Of a DNA stretch of 64,000 nt, positions 8,861 to 16,216 are shown in pieces (position 1 is the stretch's first letter; each line of letters begins with the position of its first letter). Both the position numbers and the translations under genes were made by a program. The notes under the pieces are model-generated. The model was given only the letters and a program-made list of their open reading frames with translations, had not been told where the DNA came from and did not search any database. Origin of the DNA: Candidatus Gastranaerophilales bacterium (GTDB lineage: Bacteria; Cyanobacteriota; Vampirovibrionia; Gastranaerophilales; Gastranaerophilaceae); NCBI GenBank assembly GCA_944324845.1, contig CALUXX010000002.1, positions 331,599 to 395,598 on the forward strand, written 5' to 3'.

Positions 8861-9882
8861 AAGTTTTATCAGGACTTAATTTAAAAGAAATTGAACAAAT
8901 TACGGATGAACTTGGTGCTACTAAATTTAGAGCAAGGCAAATTCATAATTGGATTTATCTTAAATCAGTTAAAGAAATTGATGAAATGACAGATTTGTCA
9001 TTAAAATTTCGAGAAGAATTGAAAAAAGTTGCTGTTGTTACTGATATTAAAATAAAAGTTAAACAAGTAAGTTCTGACGGGACGATAAAATATTTGTTGG
9101 AATTTCCTGATGGTGAATGTGTTGAAACTGTTTTAATGCGTTTTGATAATCGTGCAAATTTAACTGCTTGCGTTAGTTCACAAGTTGGTTGTGCTGTTAA
9201 TTGCTCTTTTTGTGCGACAGGAAAACGAGGTTTTATTAGAAATCTTACGTATAAAGAAATTATTGAACAAGTTTTGACAATTCAACGAGATACAGGTTTA
9301 AAGGTTACAAATGTTGTTTTTATGGGGCAAGGTGAACCTTTGTTGAATTTGGATAATGTCTTAAAGGCAATGGAAATTTTTAATGAGAATTTCCAAATCG
9401 GCGCAAGACGTTTAACTGTATCAACTTCAGGGATTATTCCGCAGATACGAAAACTGGCAGATCTTGATATGCAATCAACATTAGCGCTTTCTTTGCACGC
9501 TCCAAATCACGATACAAGATTGAAACTTATGCCTATTGAAGCAAAATATAATATGGAAGATTTGCACAAAGCTCTAAAATATTATGTGGATAAAACAGGT
9601 AGAAGAATTACAATAGAATATCTTTTGATTAAAGACTTAAATGATACAATAGATTCTGCAAAACAGTTGGCGTATTACTTAAAAGATATAAAATGTAATA
9701 TAAATTTAATTCCATATAATCCGACAGAAAAGAATGATTACAAACGTCCGTCAAATAATGCGATAATGAAATTCAAATCATTAATGGAACAATCTGGCAA
9801 AAAAGTAACTGTACGACTTGAAAGAGGCGCTGATATCGATGCTGCGTGTGGTCAGTTACGTGGAAAAGTCGATGCTTCTTAA
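8857..9882 (+). CDS. rlmN: Dual-specificity RNA (adenine-C2) methyltransferase RlmN
   Basis: A radical-SAM enzyme of 341 residues with the CxxxCxxC cluster motif at C112-C116-C119 (GCAVNCSFCATG), MGQGEPLLN and the conserved C-terminal cysteine in DIDAACGQL that acts in methyl transfer. It methylates A2503 of 23S rRNA and A37 of some tRNAs. Length and motifs are those of true RlmN rather than the resistance homologue Cfr. The start overlaps the previous stop by ATGA. Confidence 0.96.
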   Translation: MKVLSGLNLKEIEQITDELGATKFRARQIHNWIYLKSVKEIDEMTDLSLKFREELKKVAVVTDIKIKVKQVSSDGTIKYLLEFPDGECVETVLMRFDNRANLTACVSSQVGCAVNCSFCATGKRGFIRNLTYKEIIEQVLTIQRDTGLKVTNVVFMGQGEPLLNLDNVLKAMEIFNENFQIGARRLTVSTSGIIPQIRKLADLDMQSTLALSLHAPNHDTRLKLMPIEAKYNMEDLHKALKYYVDKTGRRITIEYLLIKDLNDTIDSAKQLAYYLKDIKCNINLIPYNPTEKNDYKRPSNNAIMKFKSLMEQSGKKVTVRLERGADIDAACGQLRGKVDAS

Positions 9883-9990
9883 GAGTTTTTTAGATATTAA
9901 CAAATGTAAAAACTTTATAGAGTTGCGCAAATTATTTGAAAAAGATTACTTTATATAATTGTAGGCAGTAGTGTATAAAGGTATAATCTT

Positions 9991-10632
9991 ATGGCTTTTA
10001 GTCCTGTTGCAACATACGCATTTGTAGGTACAAATTATAATAAAGTCGCTAGTGGTGACTGGACAAGATATCCTGTGCTTGGCGGGCAATGTGCTAATGC
10101 TGTTGAATCTACAGCAGCAGTATGTGTGAAAAATAGTAGTTATCTAGCGAATATTTTTGGAAAAGTTTCAACCGCTTGTGATAATCTTGCAAAATCAGAT
10201 AAGGTTTTCAACGGAGTATCAAAAGTTGTAAAATTTGCCAAGAATAATGTAAACCCTTTAATTGTTGCATCAGGGGTTACAAAAGTTGCATTAGCTAAAA
10301 AAGAAGATAGAGAAAAAACATTCTACTCAGAAGGTGGAATGATTGCCGGAATGTTTTTGGGTGAAGGCTGGATGAAGGGTCATCTTGATAAAGTTGTTTT
10401 GAGTAAACTTCCTATTTCTAAAAAGTGGATGCCGATTGTGAAAGGAACATTGTTTGTTGCAGGTTCTTTGACATCTTCTGCGATTGGTCAAAAATTAGGG
10501 CAAATGTTTTATAAGAATGTTGAAAAATCAAGAGCCGAAAAAGCTGAAAAATTAGCACAACAAGTTGTACAGGCGACAGGGCAAGAAAAAGTAGATTCTC
10601 AATCTAAAAAATCTATTGATGTGAAAGCTTAG
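9991..10632 (+). CDS. Hypothetical membrane protein, member of a local multi-copy family
   Basis: A 213-residue protein I do not recognise by name. It has two hydrophobic segments (about residues 90-130 and 145-170) separated by KKEDREKTFYSEGG, a charged block that matches the pattern of charged block followed by a hydrophobic helix seen in the proteins at 22636, 23201, 61307 and 61890. The tail is charged and rich in Lys, Gln and Ala (RAEKAEKLAQQVVQATGQ), probably a coiled coil. There is no signal peptide. An AAAGG site precedes the ATG. It stands between rlmN and dapF with its own gaps on either side. Confidence 0.6.
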   Translation: MAFSPVATYAFVGTNYNKVASGDWTRYPVLGGQCANAVESTAAVCVKNSSYLANIFGKVSTACDNLAKSDKVFNGVSKVVKFAKNNVNPLIVASGVTKVALAKKEDREKTFYSEGGMIAGMFLGEGWMKGHLDKVVLSKLPISKKWMPIVKGTLFVAGSLTSSAIGQKLGQMFYKNVEKSRAEKAEKLAQQVVQATGQEKVDSQSKKSIDVKA

Positions 10633-10633
10633 T

Positions 10634-10663
10634 TTGCAATTTTTGTCTTGATTAAGTTATAAT
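10634..10663 (+). promoter_or_regulatory. Sigma-70-type promoter for dapF
   Basis: TTGCAA at 10634-10639 and TATAAT at 10658-10663 are 18 bases apart, and the dapF ATG with its GAGAGG site follows 20 bases later. The position, just after the previous stop codon, supports its use. Confidence 0.6.
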
Positions 10664-10683
10664 TCACTTAAGAGAGGTGAATT

Positions 10684-11520
10684 ATGGTTGATATTAAAAT
10701 TACTAAAATGCAAGGTTGTGGAAATGATTTTGTTATTCTTGATTATGAGGAATATAAGAAAACAGGGCTTTCAATGCCGGAACTTGCAATAAAACTATGT
10801 GACAGACATTTCGGTATTGGTGCTGACGGTATGATAATTCCTGATTTATCTAAAAACTATGAAACCGATATTGCCTGGTATTTTTATAATAATGATGGTT
10901 CTGTTGCTCAAATGTGCGGTAATGGAATGCGTTGTTTTGCAAAGTATGTGTTTGATAAGAAACTTGTTGATAAAAAACAATTCAGTGTGAAAACTTTAGC
11001 AGGTGTTATTGTTCCTGAAATTTTAGAAGATGGACAAGTTAAGGTTGATATGGGATGCCCAATTCTTGATTATGAAAAAATACCTTTTAAAGGTGAAACA
11101 ACCGTACAATTGAAAGATAAAACCTTTAAAATAAACCCTGTATCAATGGGAAATCCTCATTGCGTAATTTTTACGGATGAAGATATAATGTTTTTGGCGC
11201 AAAATTACGGACCGATGATGGAGAAACATTCGTATTTTCCGGAAAAAACAAATACCGAATTTGTTAATATCGTTTCAAAATCAGAAATGGATATGAGAGT
11301 TTACGAAAGAGGTTGCGGAATAACATTGGCTTGCGGAACAGGTGCTTGTGCTTGTGTTGTAGCAGGTGTTTTAAATAACTTAACAGAAAACAAGGTAAAA
11401 GTTAATTTGCTTGGCGGTGCTGTAACCGTTGAGTGGTGCAGAAATTCCGAAATTTCATCTAATCATGTGTTCTTAACAGGACCTGCTAATTACAGTTTTG
11501 TTGCTAATTACATGTTGTAA
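10684..11520 (+). CDS. dapF: Diaminopimelate epimerase
   Basis: The 278-residue protein begins with KMQGCGNDFVILD and holds both catalytic cysteines, in MCGNGMRCF and in ACGTGACAC. It turns LL- into meso-diaminopimelate for peptidoglycan and lysine synthesis in the cytoplasm. Its presence supports a diaminopimelate-type cell wall. A good promoter and a GAGAGG ribosome site precede it. The promoter of the rpsF operon begins at its stop codon. Confidence 0.97.
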   Translation: MVDIKITKMQGCGNDFVILDYEEYKKTGLSMPELAIKLCDRHFGIGADGMIIPDLSKNYETDIAWYFYNNDGSVAQMCGNGMRCFAKYVFDKKLVDKKQFSVKTLAGVIVPEILEDGQVKVDMGCPILDYEKIPFKGETTVQLKDKTFKINPVSMGNPHCVIFTDEDIMFLAQNYGPMMEKHSYFPEKTNTEFVNIVSKSEMDMRVYERGCGITLACGTGACACVVAGVLNNLTENKVKVNLLGGAVTVEWCRNSEISSNHVFLTGPANYSFVANYML

Positions 11521-11544
11521 AAAATAATTTTTTTATGATAATAT
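11515..11544 (+). promoter_or_regulatory. Probable promoter of the rpsF-ssb-rpsR operon
   Basis: TTGTAA at 11515-11520, overlapping the dapF stop, and TAATAT at 11539-11544 are separated by 18 bases. The rpsF ATG follows about 40 bases later behind an AAAGGAG site. Confidence 0.5.
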
Positions 11545-11585
11545 AAAGGCATACACTGTAAAATAGTACAAAAGGAGAAATATAA

Positions 11586-11885
11586 ATGAGAAATTATGAA
11601 TTAATGGCTATATTCAAACCAAATCTTGATGCAGAAGAGGTTGATAAAGCTATTGAAAAAATCGGTAATGTAATTACAGAATTCGGCGGAAGCGTTGTTT
11701 CTATTGACAAAGTTGGTAGAAAAAAATTGGCTTATGATATCCAAAATTTCAGAGATGGATTTTTTGCAACTATCGTTTTAGCTTTGCCTGCTGACAAAGT
11801 TGCAGAATTCAAAAGACAATTAAGATTAACAGACAGCATTTTAAGAACTATGTTCTTAGAAACTTCTGTTAAGGCTTCAGTTTAA
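11586..11885 (+). CDS. rpsF: 30S ribosomal protein S6
   Basis: A 99-residue protein opening MRNYELMAIFKPNLDAEEV, with KVGRKKLAYDIQNFRDGFF in the middle, typical of S6. It binds S18 and 16S rRNA in the platform of the small subunit. It leads the conserved rpsF-ssb-rpsR operon, with an AAAGGAG site 8 bases before the ATG. Confidence 0.97.
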   Translation: MRNYELMAIFKPNLDAEEVDKAIEKIGNVITEFGGSVVSIDKVGRKKLAYDIQNFRDGFFATIVLALPADKVAEFKRQLRLTDSILRTMFLETSVKASV

Positions 11886-11908
11886 TTTTATACAGTAAGG
11901 AAAATCAA

Positions 11909-12319
11909 ATGACATTAGCAAAAGCAGTAGTTACAGGTATCGTTTATAAAACACCTAAAACAGGTTTTACATCTAACAATGTTGCAGTATCTTCATTTGT
12001 TTTAAATGTTGGGACTCAAGATGAAACTCTTGTTAGGGTTATTTCAAAAAGAACATCTTTAGAATCTGTTGTTTCAGGACTAACTAAGAACCAAAGAGTT
12101 CTTGTTGAAGGTCGTTTGCAAAATGGAATTAGCAAAATGGACGATGGTACTGAAAAGAAAGTTTTTGAAATAGAGGCTTCAACTATTGAAGTTATGGGCG
12201 GTAGCAATTCTTCTGCTGAAGCTGGTTCAGATGGTGATATTCTTACTTTCGGAGATATGGAAGTTCCTTCTGATTCTAATACTGATGTGTTGATGGATGA
12301 TGAAGAAGTTCCATTCTAA
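11909..12319 (+). CDS. ssb: Single-stranded DNA-binding protein
   Basis: A 136-residue SSB with an N-terminal OB fold of about 100 residues (LAKAVVTGIVYKTPKTG, NQRVLVEGRLQNG) and an acidic tail ending DDEEVPF, the form that recruits replication and repair proteins. Placement between rpsF and rpsR is the standard bacterial arrangement. The OB domain is somewhat divergent from the E. coli form, but the tail and context leave little doubt. Confidence 0.93.
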   Translation: MTLAKAVVTGIVYKTPKTGFTSNNVAVSSFVLNVGTQDETLVRVISKRTSLESVVSGLTKNQRVLVEGRLQNGISKMDDGTEKKVFEIEASTIEVMGGSNSSAEAGSDGDILTFGDMEVPSDSNTDVLMDDEEVPF

Positions 12320-12370
12320 ACTAAGATAAATTAAGTAGAAAATAACAAGGCTAGAAAGGCAAATTAAGAA

Positions 12371-12598
12371 ATGGCAAGACAAGAAGATAAAAAGAAACGT
12401 AAAAACTGCAGTCTTTGTGCAGATAAAGTTGAATCTATCGATTACAAAGATGCTGCTAAGTTAAAAAGATACTTAACAGAAGCAGGAAAGATTATTCCTA
12501 GAAGAATAACAGGTAATTGTGCAGAACACCAAAGAATGATTGCTAGAGCAATCAAAAAAGCTAGAGAAGCTGCAATTATTAGTTATACTTTTGACTAA
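12371..12598 (+). CDS. rpsR: 30S ribosomal protein S18
   Basis: A 75-residue S18 with the core [22 protein letters not shown]. It also has CSLC near the N terminus and C-x-x-H later (NCAEH), so it belongs to the zinc-binding (C+) form rather than the cysteine-free one. It pairs with S6 in the 30S platform. It is the last gene of the operon and is followed by a terminator. Confidence 0.96.
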   Translation: MARQEDKKKRKNCSLCADKVESIDYKDAAKLKRYLTEAGKIIPRRITGNCAEHQRMIARAIKKAREAAIISYTFD

Positions 12599-12611
12599 TC
12601 AAAGTATTTAT

Positions 12612-12654
12612 AAAAAGAACTCTTGCTCTTTAGGGGTAAGGGTTCTTTTTTTTT
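12612..12654 (+). terminator. Terminator of the rpsF-ssb-rpsR operon
   Basis: AAAAAGAACTCTTGC pairs, with G-U pairs, with GGGTAAGGGTTCTTTTT, followed by a run of nine or more T. It starts 14 bases after the rpsR stop codon. Confidence 0.85.
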
Positions 12655-12705
12655 GTTCTATAATTGAGAGAGATATTTTATAATTATATGTTTAGAGGGT
12701 TATTT

Positions 12706-13491
12706 ATGGATGATAAATTGTTACAATTATTAGATAAGTATAAGGCTTTTCCACAAGTTAAGGCTATTGCTATTGGAGGTTCATCTGCGGCTAAAACTTT
12801 AGATGAGGCTTCTGATATTGATGTTTATGTGTTTGTTTCAAAAGATATTGATATTTCTTGTCGAAAGAAAATAGTAGAAGAGGTTTCGTCAAAGTATGAA
12901 GTAGGTGGAGAGTATTTTGGAGCAGGAGATGAATTTTTAGTTGATGATATTGGAGTTCAGCTGGATGTAATGTATTGGAATTGTAATTGGTTTGAGGGGA
13001 TTGTTGATAGTGTATGGAATAAATATTATCCTTCTAACGGTTATACTACTTGCTTTTTATATACATTAAGTGTTTTTGATATTGTTTATGATCCTGATAA
13101 TTGGCTGAAGAATTTGCAAAAATCTATTAAAACGGCGTATCCTTCTGAATTAAAAGAAAATATTATAAAGCGTAATATGATGTTAATGTATGATAAGCCT
13201 TTTGCGTCTTATTATGAGCAGATTAAAAAAGCTATAAAAAGAGATGATTTGAATAGCTTAAACCATAGGATTTCTGCCTTTATGGCAAGCTATTTTGATG
13301 TGATTTTTGCTTTAAATTCAATGCTTCATCCAGGGGAAAAAAGACTGTTAAAATATTCTATTGATAATTGTAAAATATTGCCTGTTGATTACGAATTGAA
13401 TATCAATAAACTCTTCAATTCAAAAGGAAATGAAGTTGTTGAGGTCTTAGAAATTATGGTTAAAAACCTAAAATCCTTGTTAAAGGTTTAA
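12706..13491 (+). CDS. Nucleotidyltransferase-fold protein (DUF4037-like)
   Basis: A 261-residue protein with the minimal nucleotidyltransferase signature: IGGSSAAKTLDEASDIDVYVF supplies the GS turn and the D-x-D metal pair, and GVQLDVMYW supplies the third acidic position. The C-terminal half is helical, as in DUF4037 proteins. Such proteins may transfer nucleotides to small molecules, as aminoglycoside nucleotidyltransferases do, or to proteins; the substrate is unknown and no antitoxin-like partner lies next to it. I chose the ATG preceded by AGAGGG, 42 bases inside the longest frame. Its stop overlaps the stop of the convergent gene at 13488. Confidence 0.75.
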   Translation: MDDKLLQLLDKYKAFPQVKAIAIGGSSAAKTLDEASDIDVYVFVSKDIDISCRKKIVEEVSSKYEVGGEYFGAGDEFLVDDIGVQLDVMYWNCNWFEGIVDSVWNKYYPSNGYTTCFLYTLSVFDIVYDPDNWLKNLQKSIKTAYPSELKENIIKRNMMLMYDKPFASYYEQIKKAIKRDDLNSLNHRISAFMASYFDVIFALNSMLHPGEKRLLKYSIDNCKILPVDYELNINKLFNSKGNEVVEVLEIMVKNLKSLLKV

Positions 13492-13832
13492 TTGCTTTGT
13501 ATATTTAGGTGCTTAATTACTTTTTTCTCGTTGTTGGCAATTATATCGGTAGATCTTCTTTTGTGCTGTAATGGAATTGATATGCTAAGAGATTTATTTT
13601 TAAAGAAGTTATTTAGAATTTGATTTCTTTTGTTGTTTTCGTTTTGGTAAACAAACTGGTCAGAGTTTATTTTATCAAGATTTTTAGTTTGTTCGCAATA
13701 GTCTTTTTCGAAACTGTTAATCGTAACGATAGAAACTTCTGCGCTGATAGCTTTTTGTGGGGTGATTGCCAAAAACGCTGCAAAAATTGCTGCAACTGCT
13801 AATCCTAGTTTCGTATATGATTTTTTATACAT
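13488..13832 (-). CDS. Small exported protein of unknown function
   Basis: A 114-residue protein with a signal peptide (LGLAVAAIFAAFLAITPQKAISA). The mature part is basic and Asn-rich, has a single cysteine, and shows no recognised domain. The stop codon overlaps that of the convergent nucleotidyltransferase gene by four bases, with no terminator between them. No clear ribosome site was seen, so the start is moderately sure. Confidence 0.55.
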   Translation of the reverse strand: MYKKSYTKLGLAVAAIFAAFLAITPQKAISAEVSIVTINSFEKDYCEQTKNLDKINSDQFVYQNENNKRNQILNNFFKNKSLSISIPLQHKRRSTDIIANNEKKVIKHLNIQSN

Positions 13833-14100
13833 AAAGCCACTCTATTCTTATACTTCCTTATTATATTAACTTATAATTTAGTCAGTGTAAAGTTGTGTAT
13901 GTCTTTTGATCTGAAAATATCTATTAGGTAGAATTTTAAATCCCTTTTATTTCAAGTAATTCGGTCTGTTTATAAAAAATATAACAAATTGTAACAAATA
14001 TATACTAATTCAATACTTTTTACGCAATTTTTAAATACGAAAATACTTTATATAAATGTAAGGGAAATGAATAAAAAGAAATCTCAAAGGGGGAATATAT

Positions 14101-14274
14101 ATGAGAAAAAGTAACTATGAATTTATTACACTTAATGCCTATATCGATAACTTAGATGACAGAAACGTAATTTCATTAAACGATAAATCAATCGAATTAG
14201 AAGTAGAAAAATACTTATCAAAATTGAAAAAGTTTGAATCTGATGCTAACACATTAGAATACTTAGTTGGCTAA
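14101..14274 (+). CDS. Small protein of 57 aa, not recognised
   Basis: A short open frame starting MRKSNYEFITLNAYIDNLDD and ending NTLEYLVG, acidic and predicted helical, with no cysteine or membrane segment. Support for it being a gene: an AAAGGGGG ribosome site 8 bases before the ATG, an ordinary codon pattern, and a terminator-like hairpin about 30 bases after the stop. It stands alone, upstream of the long leader of the response regulator gene. Function unknown; a small regulator or an abundant accessory protein are both possible. Confidence 0.65.
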   Translation: MRKSNYEFITLNAYIDNLDDRNVISLNDKSIELEVEKYLSKLKKFESDANTLEYLVG

Positions 14275-14304
14275 TCAAATAAGTTTGAATAGGTAAGAAA
14301 ATAG

Positions 14305-14343
14305 AGAAAAAGGGGTTTTGGACTAATGCAAAGCCTCTTTTTA
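14305..14343 (+). terminator. Terminator after the 57-aa gene
   Basis: AAAAAGGGGTTTT pairs with AAAGCCTCTTTTT, including G-U pairs, around a loop of about ten bases, and ends in a T run. It isolates the small gene from the response regulator downstream. Confidence 0.7.
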
Positions 14344-14636
14344 TGTTTAGATAAATTTAATCTATAATCCGTAAAAATGAATGGTTGTGTTCATAAAAAA
14401 TCAAATAAAGGTAGTAGTCTAAACGTATTATGTAAATTTTTGTTAAAAAAGAATCAACCATGCGGCGAAAGCATGATGTAGAGCATGATTGAGTAAATTT
14501 CTAAATCTTTAGATTTAGATAAATCCTTCAATCTTTAAAATTTAATTAATCAATCAGTGCATGGATTTAAAAACCCATCAAAAATATTAGTATAGAGAGT
14601 GTAGAGAGCGTACAAAACATTTTCGGGGGAATAGAG
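14344..14636 (+). promoter_or_regulatory. Long leader / intergenic region with possible RNA structure, upstream of the response regulator
   Basis: This 293-base gap holds no plausible gene. It shows several pairings: CATGC (14459-14463) with GCATG (14471-14475) around a GGCGAAA loop; AATCA (14452-14456) with TGATT (14486-14490); a perfect TCTAAATC/GATTTAGA hairpin (14500-14519); and TAAATCC (14520-14526) with GGATTTA (14563-14569). A second GCATG (14559-14563) could compete for the first CATGC. Just before the gene are two adjacent 9-bp repeats, AGAGAGTGT and AGAGAGCGT. It resembles no riboswitch I know; it may be a regulatory leader or a separate small RNA. Confidence 0.4.
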
Positions 14637-15353
14637 ATGAGAGATTTTAACAAAAAACTAAAAGTTGTATTGATAGATGACAATGCTAATCATTTAAGAG
14701 GGATTAAGGAATTGATAACTCTTGAAAGTTGCTATGAAGTTGTCGGAGCTACAACAAGTGCAAATCTCGGTATTAATTTGGTAAAAAAACATCATCCTGA
14801 TATTGTTTTGATGGATATTAATATGCCGGAAAAGGATGGATTGCAAGCAATTCAAGCGATTAATAAATTAAATCTCTCAACAAAGATTGTTGTATTAAGT
14901 GGTTATGATGATTCAGAATTGATATATAGAGCGATGAAATTAGGTGCAAGAGGTTATGTATTGAAAACTATGGCATCTGTAAAATTAATAAACGCAATTG
15001 AAGAAGTTGCAATGGGTAAAATCTATCTACCTGCAATTTTATCAACTCGTTTCTTTGAATATTTCCAAGCATTCTCAAAAGAAGAAGAAAAGATGATGGG
15101 TTCAGAAAACTTATTGAACAGTCTAACCTCAAGAGAAGTTGAAGTTTTAGAATTATTAACCGAAGGTATTAACTACAAGAGTATTGCAGGAAAGCTAATT
15201 ATATCAGAAACTACAGTTAAGACTCACGTTAATAATATTTTCCAAAAATTACAAGTTAACGATAGAACGAATGCTGTATTATACGCATTAACTCACGGGT
15301 TTAAACAAAAGAATTCAGGTGTTGGTGCAAAATCTGCGATGATGTCGGTATAA
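14637..15353 (+). CDS. NarL/FixJ-type response regulator
   Basis: A 238-residue two-domain regulator. The receiver domain has the acidic pair in VVLIDDN, the phosphate-accepting Asp60 in IVLMDINMP, and Lys110 in GYVLK. The output domain (about residues 160-235) is a LuxR-type helix-turn-helix: LTSREVEVLELLTEG, SETTVKTHVNNIFQKL. It is expected to bind DNA as a dimer when phosphorylated. The likely partner is the histidine kinase gene that follows, although a terminator hairpin lies between them. A GGGGGA site precedes the ATG. Two adjacent 9-bp repeats upstream could be its own binding site. Confidence 0.93.
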   Translation: MRDFNKKLKVVLIDDNANHLRGIKELITLESCYEVVGATTSANLGINLVKKHHPDIVLMDINMPEKDGLQAIQAINKLNLSTKIVVLSGYDDSELIYRAMKLGARGYVLKTMASVKLINAIEEVAMGKIYLPAILSTRFFEYFQAFSKEEEKMMGSENLLNSLTSREVEVLELLTEGINYKSIAGKLIISETTVKTHVNNIFQKLQVNDRTNAVLYALTHGFKQKNSGVGAKSAMMSV

Positions 15354-15371
15354 CGTTTATAACAGGTTTTT

Positions 15372-15412
15372 AATAAAGGGTTCGTTAATGATACCGAACC
15401 CTTTATTTTTGG
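15372..15412 (+). terminator. Terminator-like hairpin between response regulator and kinase
   Basis: AAAGGGTTCG and CGAACCCTTT form a perfect 10-bp stem, extendable to 13 bp, with a 10-base loop and a following ATTTTT. It begins 18 bases after the regulator stop and ends 17 bases before the kinase start, leaving little room for a separate promoter. Confidence 0.75.
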
Positions 15413-15429
15413 ATAATAAAAGAGGTAAA

Positions 15430-16107
15430 ATGAATAAGTTAGAAATTACACCTGATATATCGGGACAAATAAGTTGTGTATCTCACGAGATAAGAAATCA
15501 TTTATCAGTATGTGATATGTACACTCAAATAATAAAGAAAAATCTTGAAAAGTCAGGAATAGATAATCCATCAATCGACAATGCATTAGATTGCATTCAA
15601 CAGTCAATAAAGATTATTGAATCTAATCTTTTGGATTTAAAGTCTTTGAAGCGTAATAATTTTAAGATTGTTGATTTTGAAAAGACAGTAACTTGTGCAG
15701 TAGAATTGTCAAAAGCGTATGTTATAGATAAAGAAATTGAAATTAATTTATTCGTTAAAAATACTGCATTGATAAATGTTGACGAAAGTCGATTTCTTTC
15801 AGTTCTTGTAAATATTATAAAAAATGCAATAGAGGCAATTCAATTAAAAGGTGAAATAGAAGTTCTTGCGGAAATTAAAAATGATATAGGTATTATAAAA
15901 ATATCAAATGATGGCAAACCTATTCCTAAAGAAAAACAATCAAAACTTTTTGAGCAAGGATATACTACAAAAGATACAGGTTGTGGTTTAGGTTTATGGA
16001 TATGTAAAAAGTATTTAGAAGAGCAAAATTCGGAATTATCCTTGCTAAGATCGACTAAAAAACAAACTACATTTGAAATAACTGTTCCTGTCTATGCGGC
16101 AAATTAG
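15430..16107 (+). CDS. Small sensor-less histidine kinase
   Basis: A 225-residue kinase made only of the catalytic core. The phospho-accepting His19 is in VSHEIRNHLS, and the ATP-binding HATPase_c part has the N box VNIIKNAIEAI and the glycine box DTGCGLGLW. There is no membrane or sensor domain, so it must receive its signal in the cytoplasm or through a partner. I chose the ATG with an AGAGG site 4 bases upstream, 42 bases into the longer frame. It follows the response regulator, which is presumably its target. Confidence 0.88.
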   Translation: MNKLEITPDISGQISCVSHEIRNHLSVCDMYTQIIKKNLEKSGIDNPSIDNALDCIQQSIKIIESNLLDLKSLKRNNFKIVDFEKTVTCAVELSKAYVIDKEIEINLFVKNTALINVDESRFLSVLVNIIKNAIEAIQLKGEIEVLAEIKNDIGIIKISNDGKPIPKEKQSKLFEQGYTTKDTGCGLGLWICKKYLEEQNSELSLLRSTKKQTTFEITVPVYAAN

Positions 16108-16216
16108 GTTGATTACATTTGTGTAATTGTTTTTAAGCCTTAATATTTCTTATAATACGTCTGATTGTTAATCCTTTTAAATTATAATATTTAAAGGGAT
16201 GAAAGGGCTAATTTTA

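Noticed and set aside
12706..13832. A toxin-antitoxin pair formed by the nucleotidyltransferase and its convergent neighbour
   Set aside because: The genes are convergent, not co-transcribed, and the neighbour has a signal peptide, which does not fit a cytoplasmic antitoxin.
14067..14114. A 15-codon mini frame (MNKKKSQRGNIY...) overlapping the start of the 57-residue gene
   Set aside because: The AGGG lies only 2 bases before the ATG, too close to work well, and the frame has no other support as a leader peptide.
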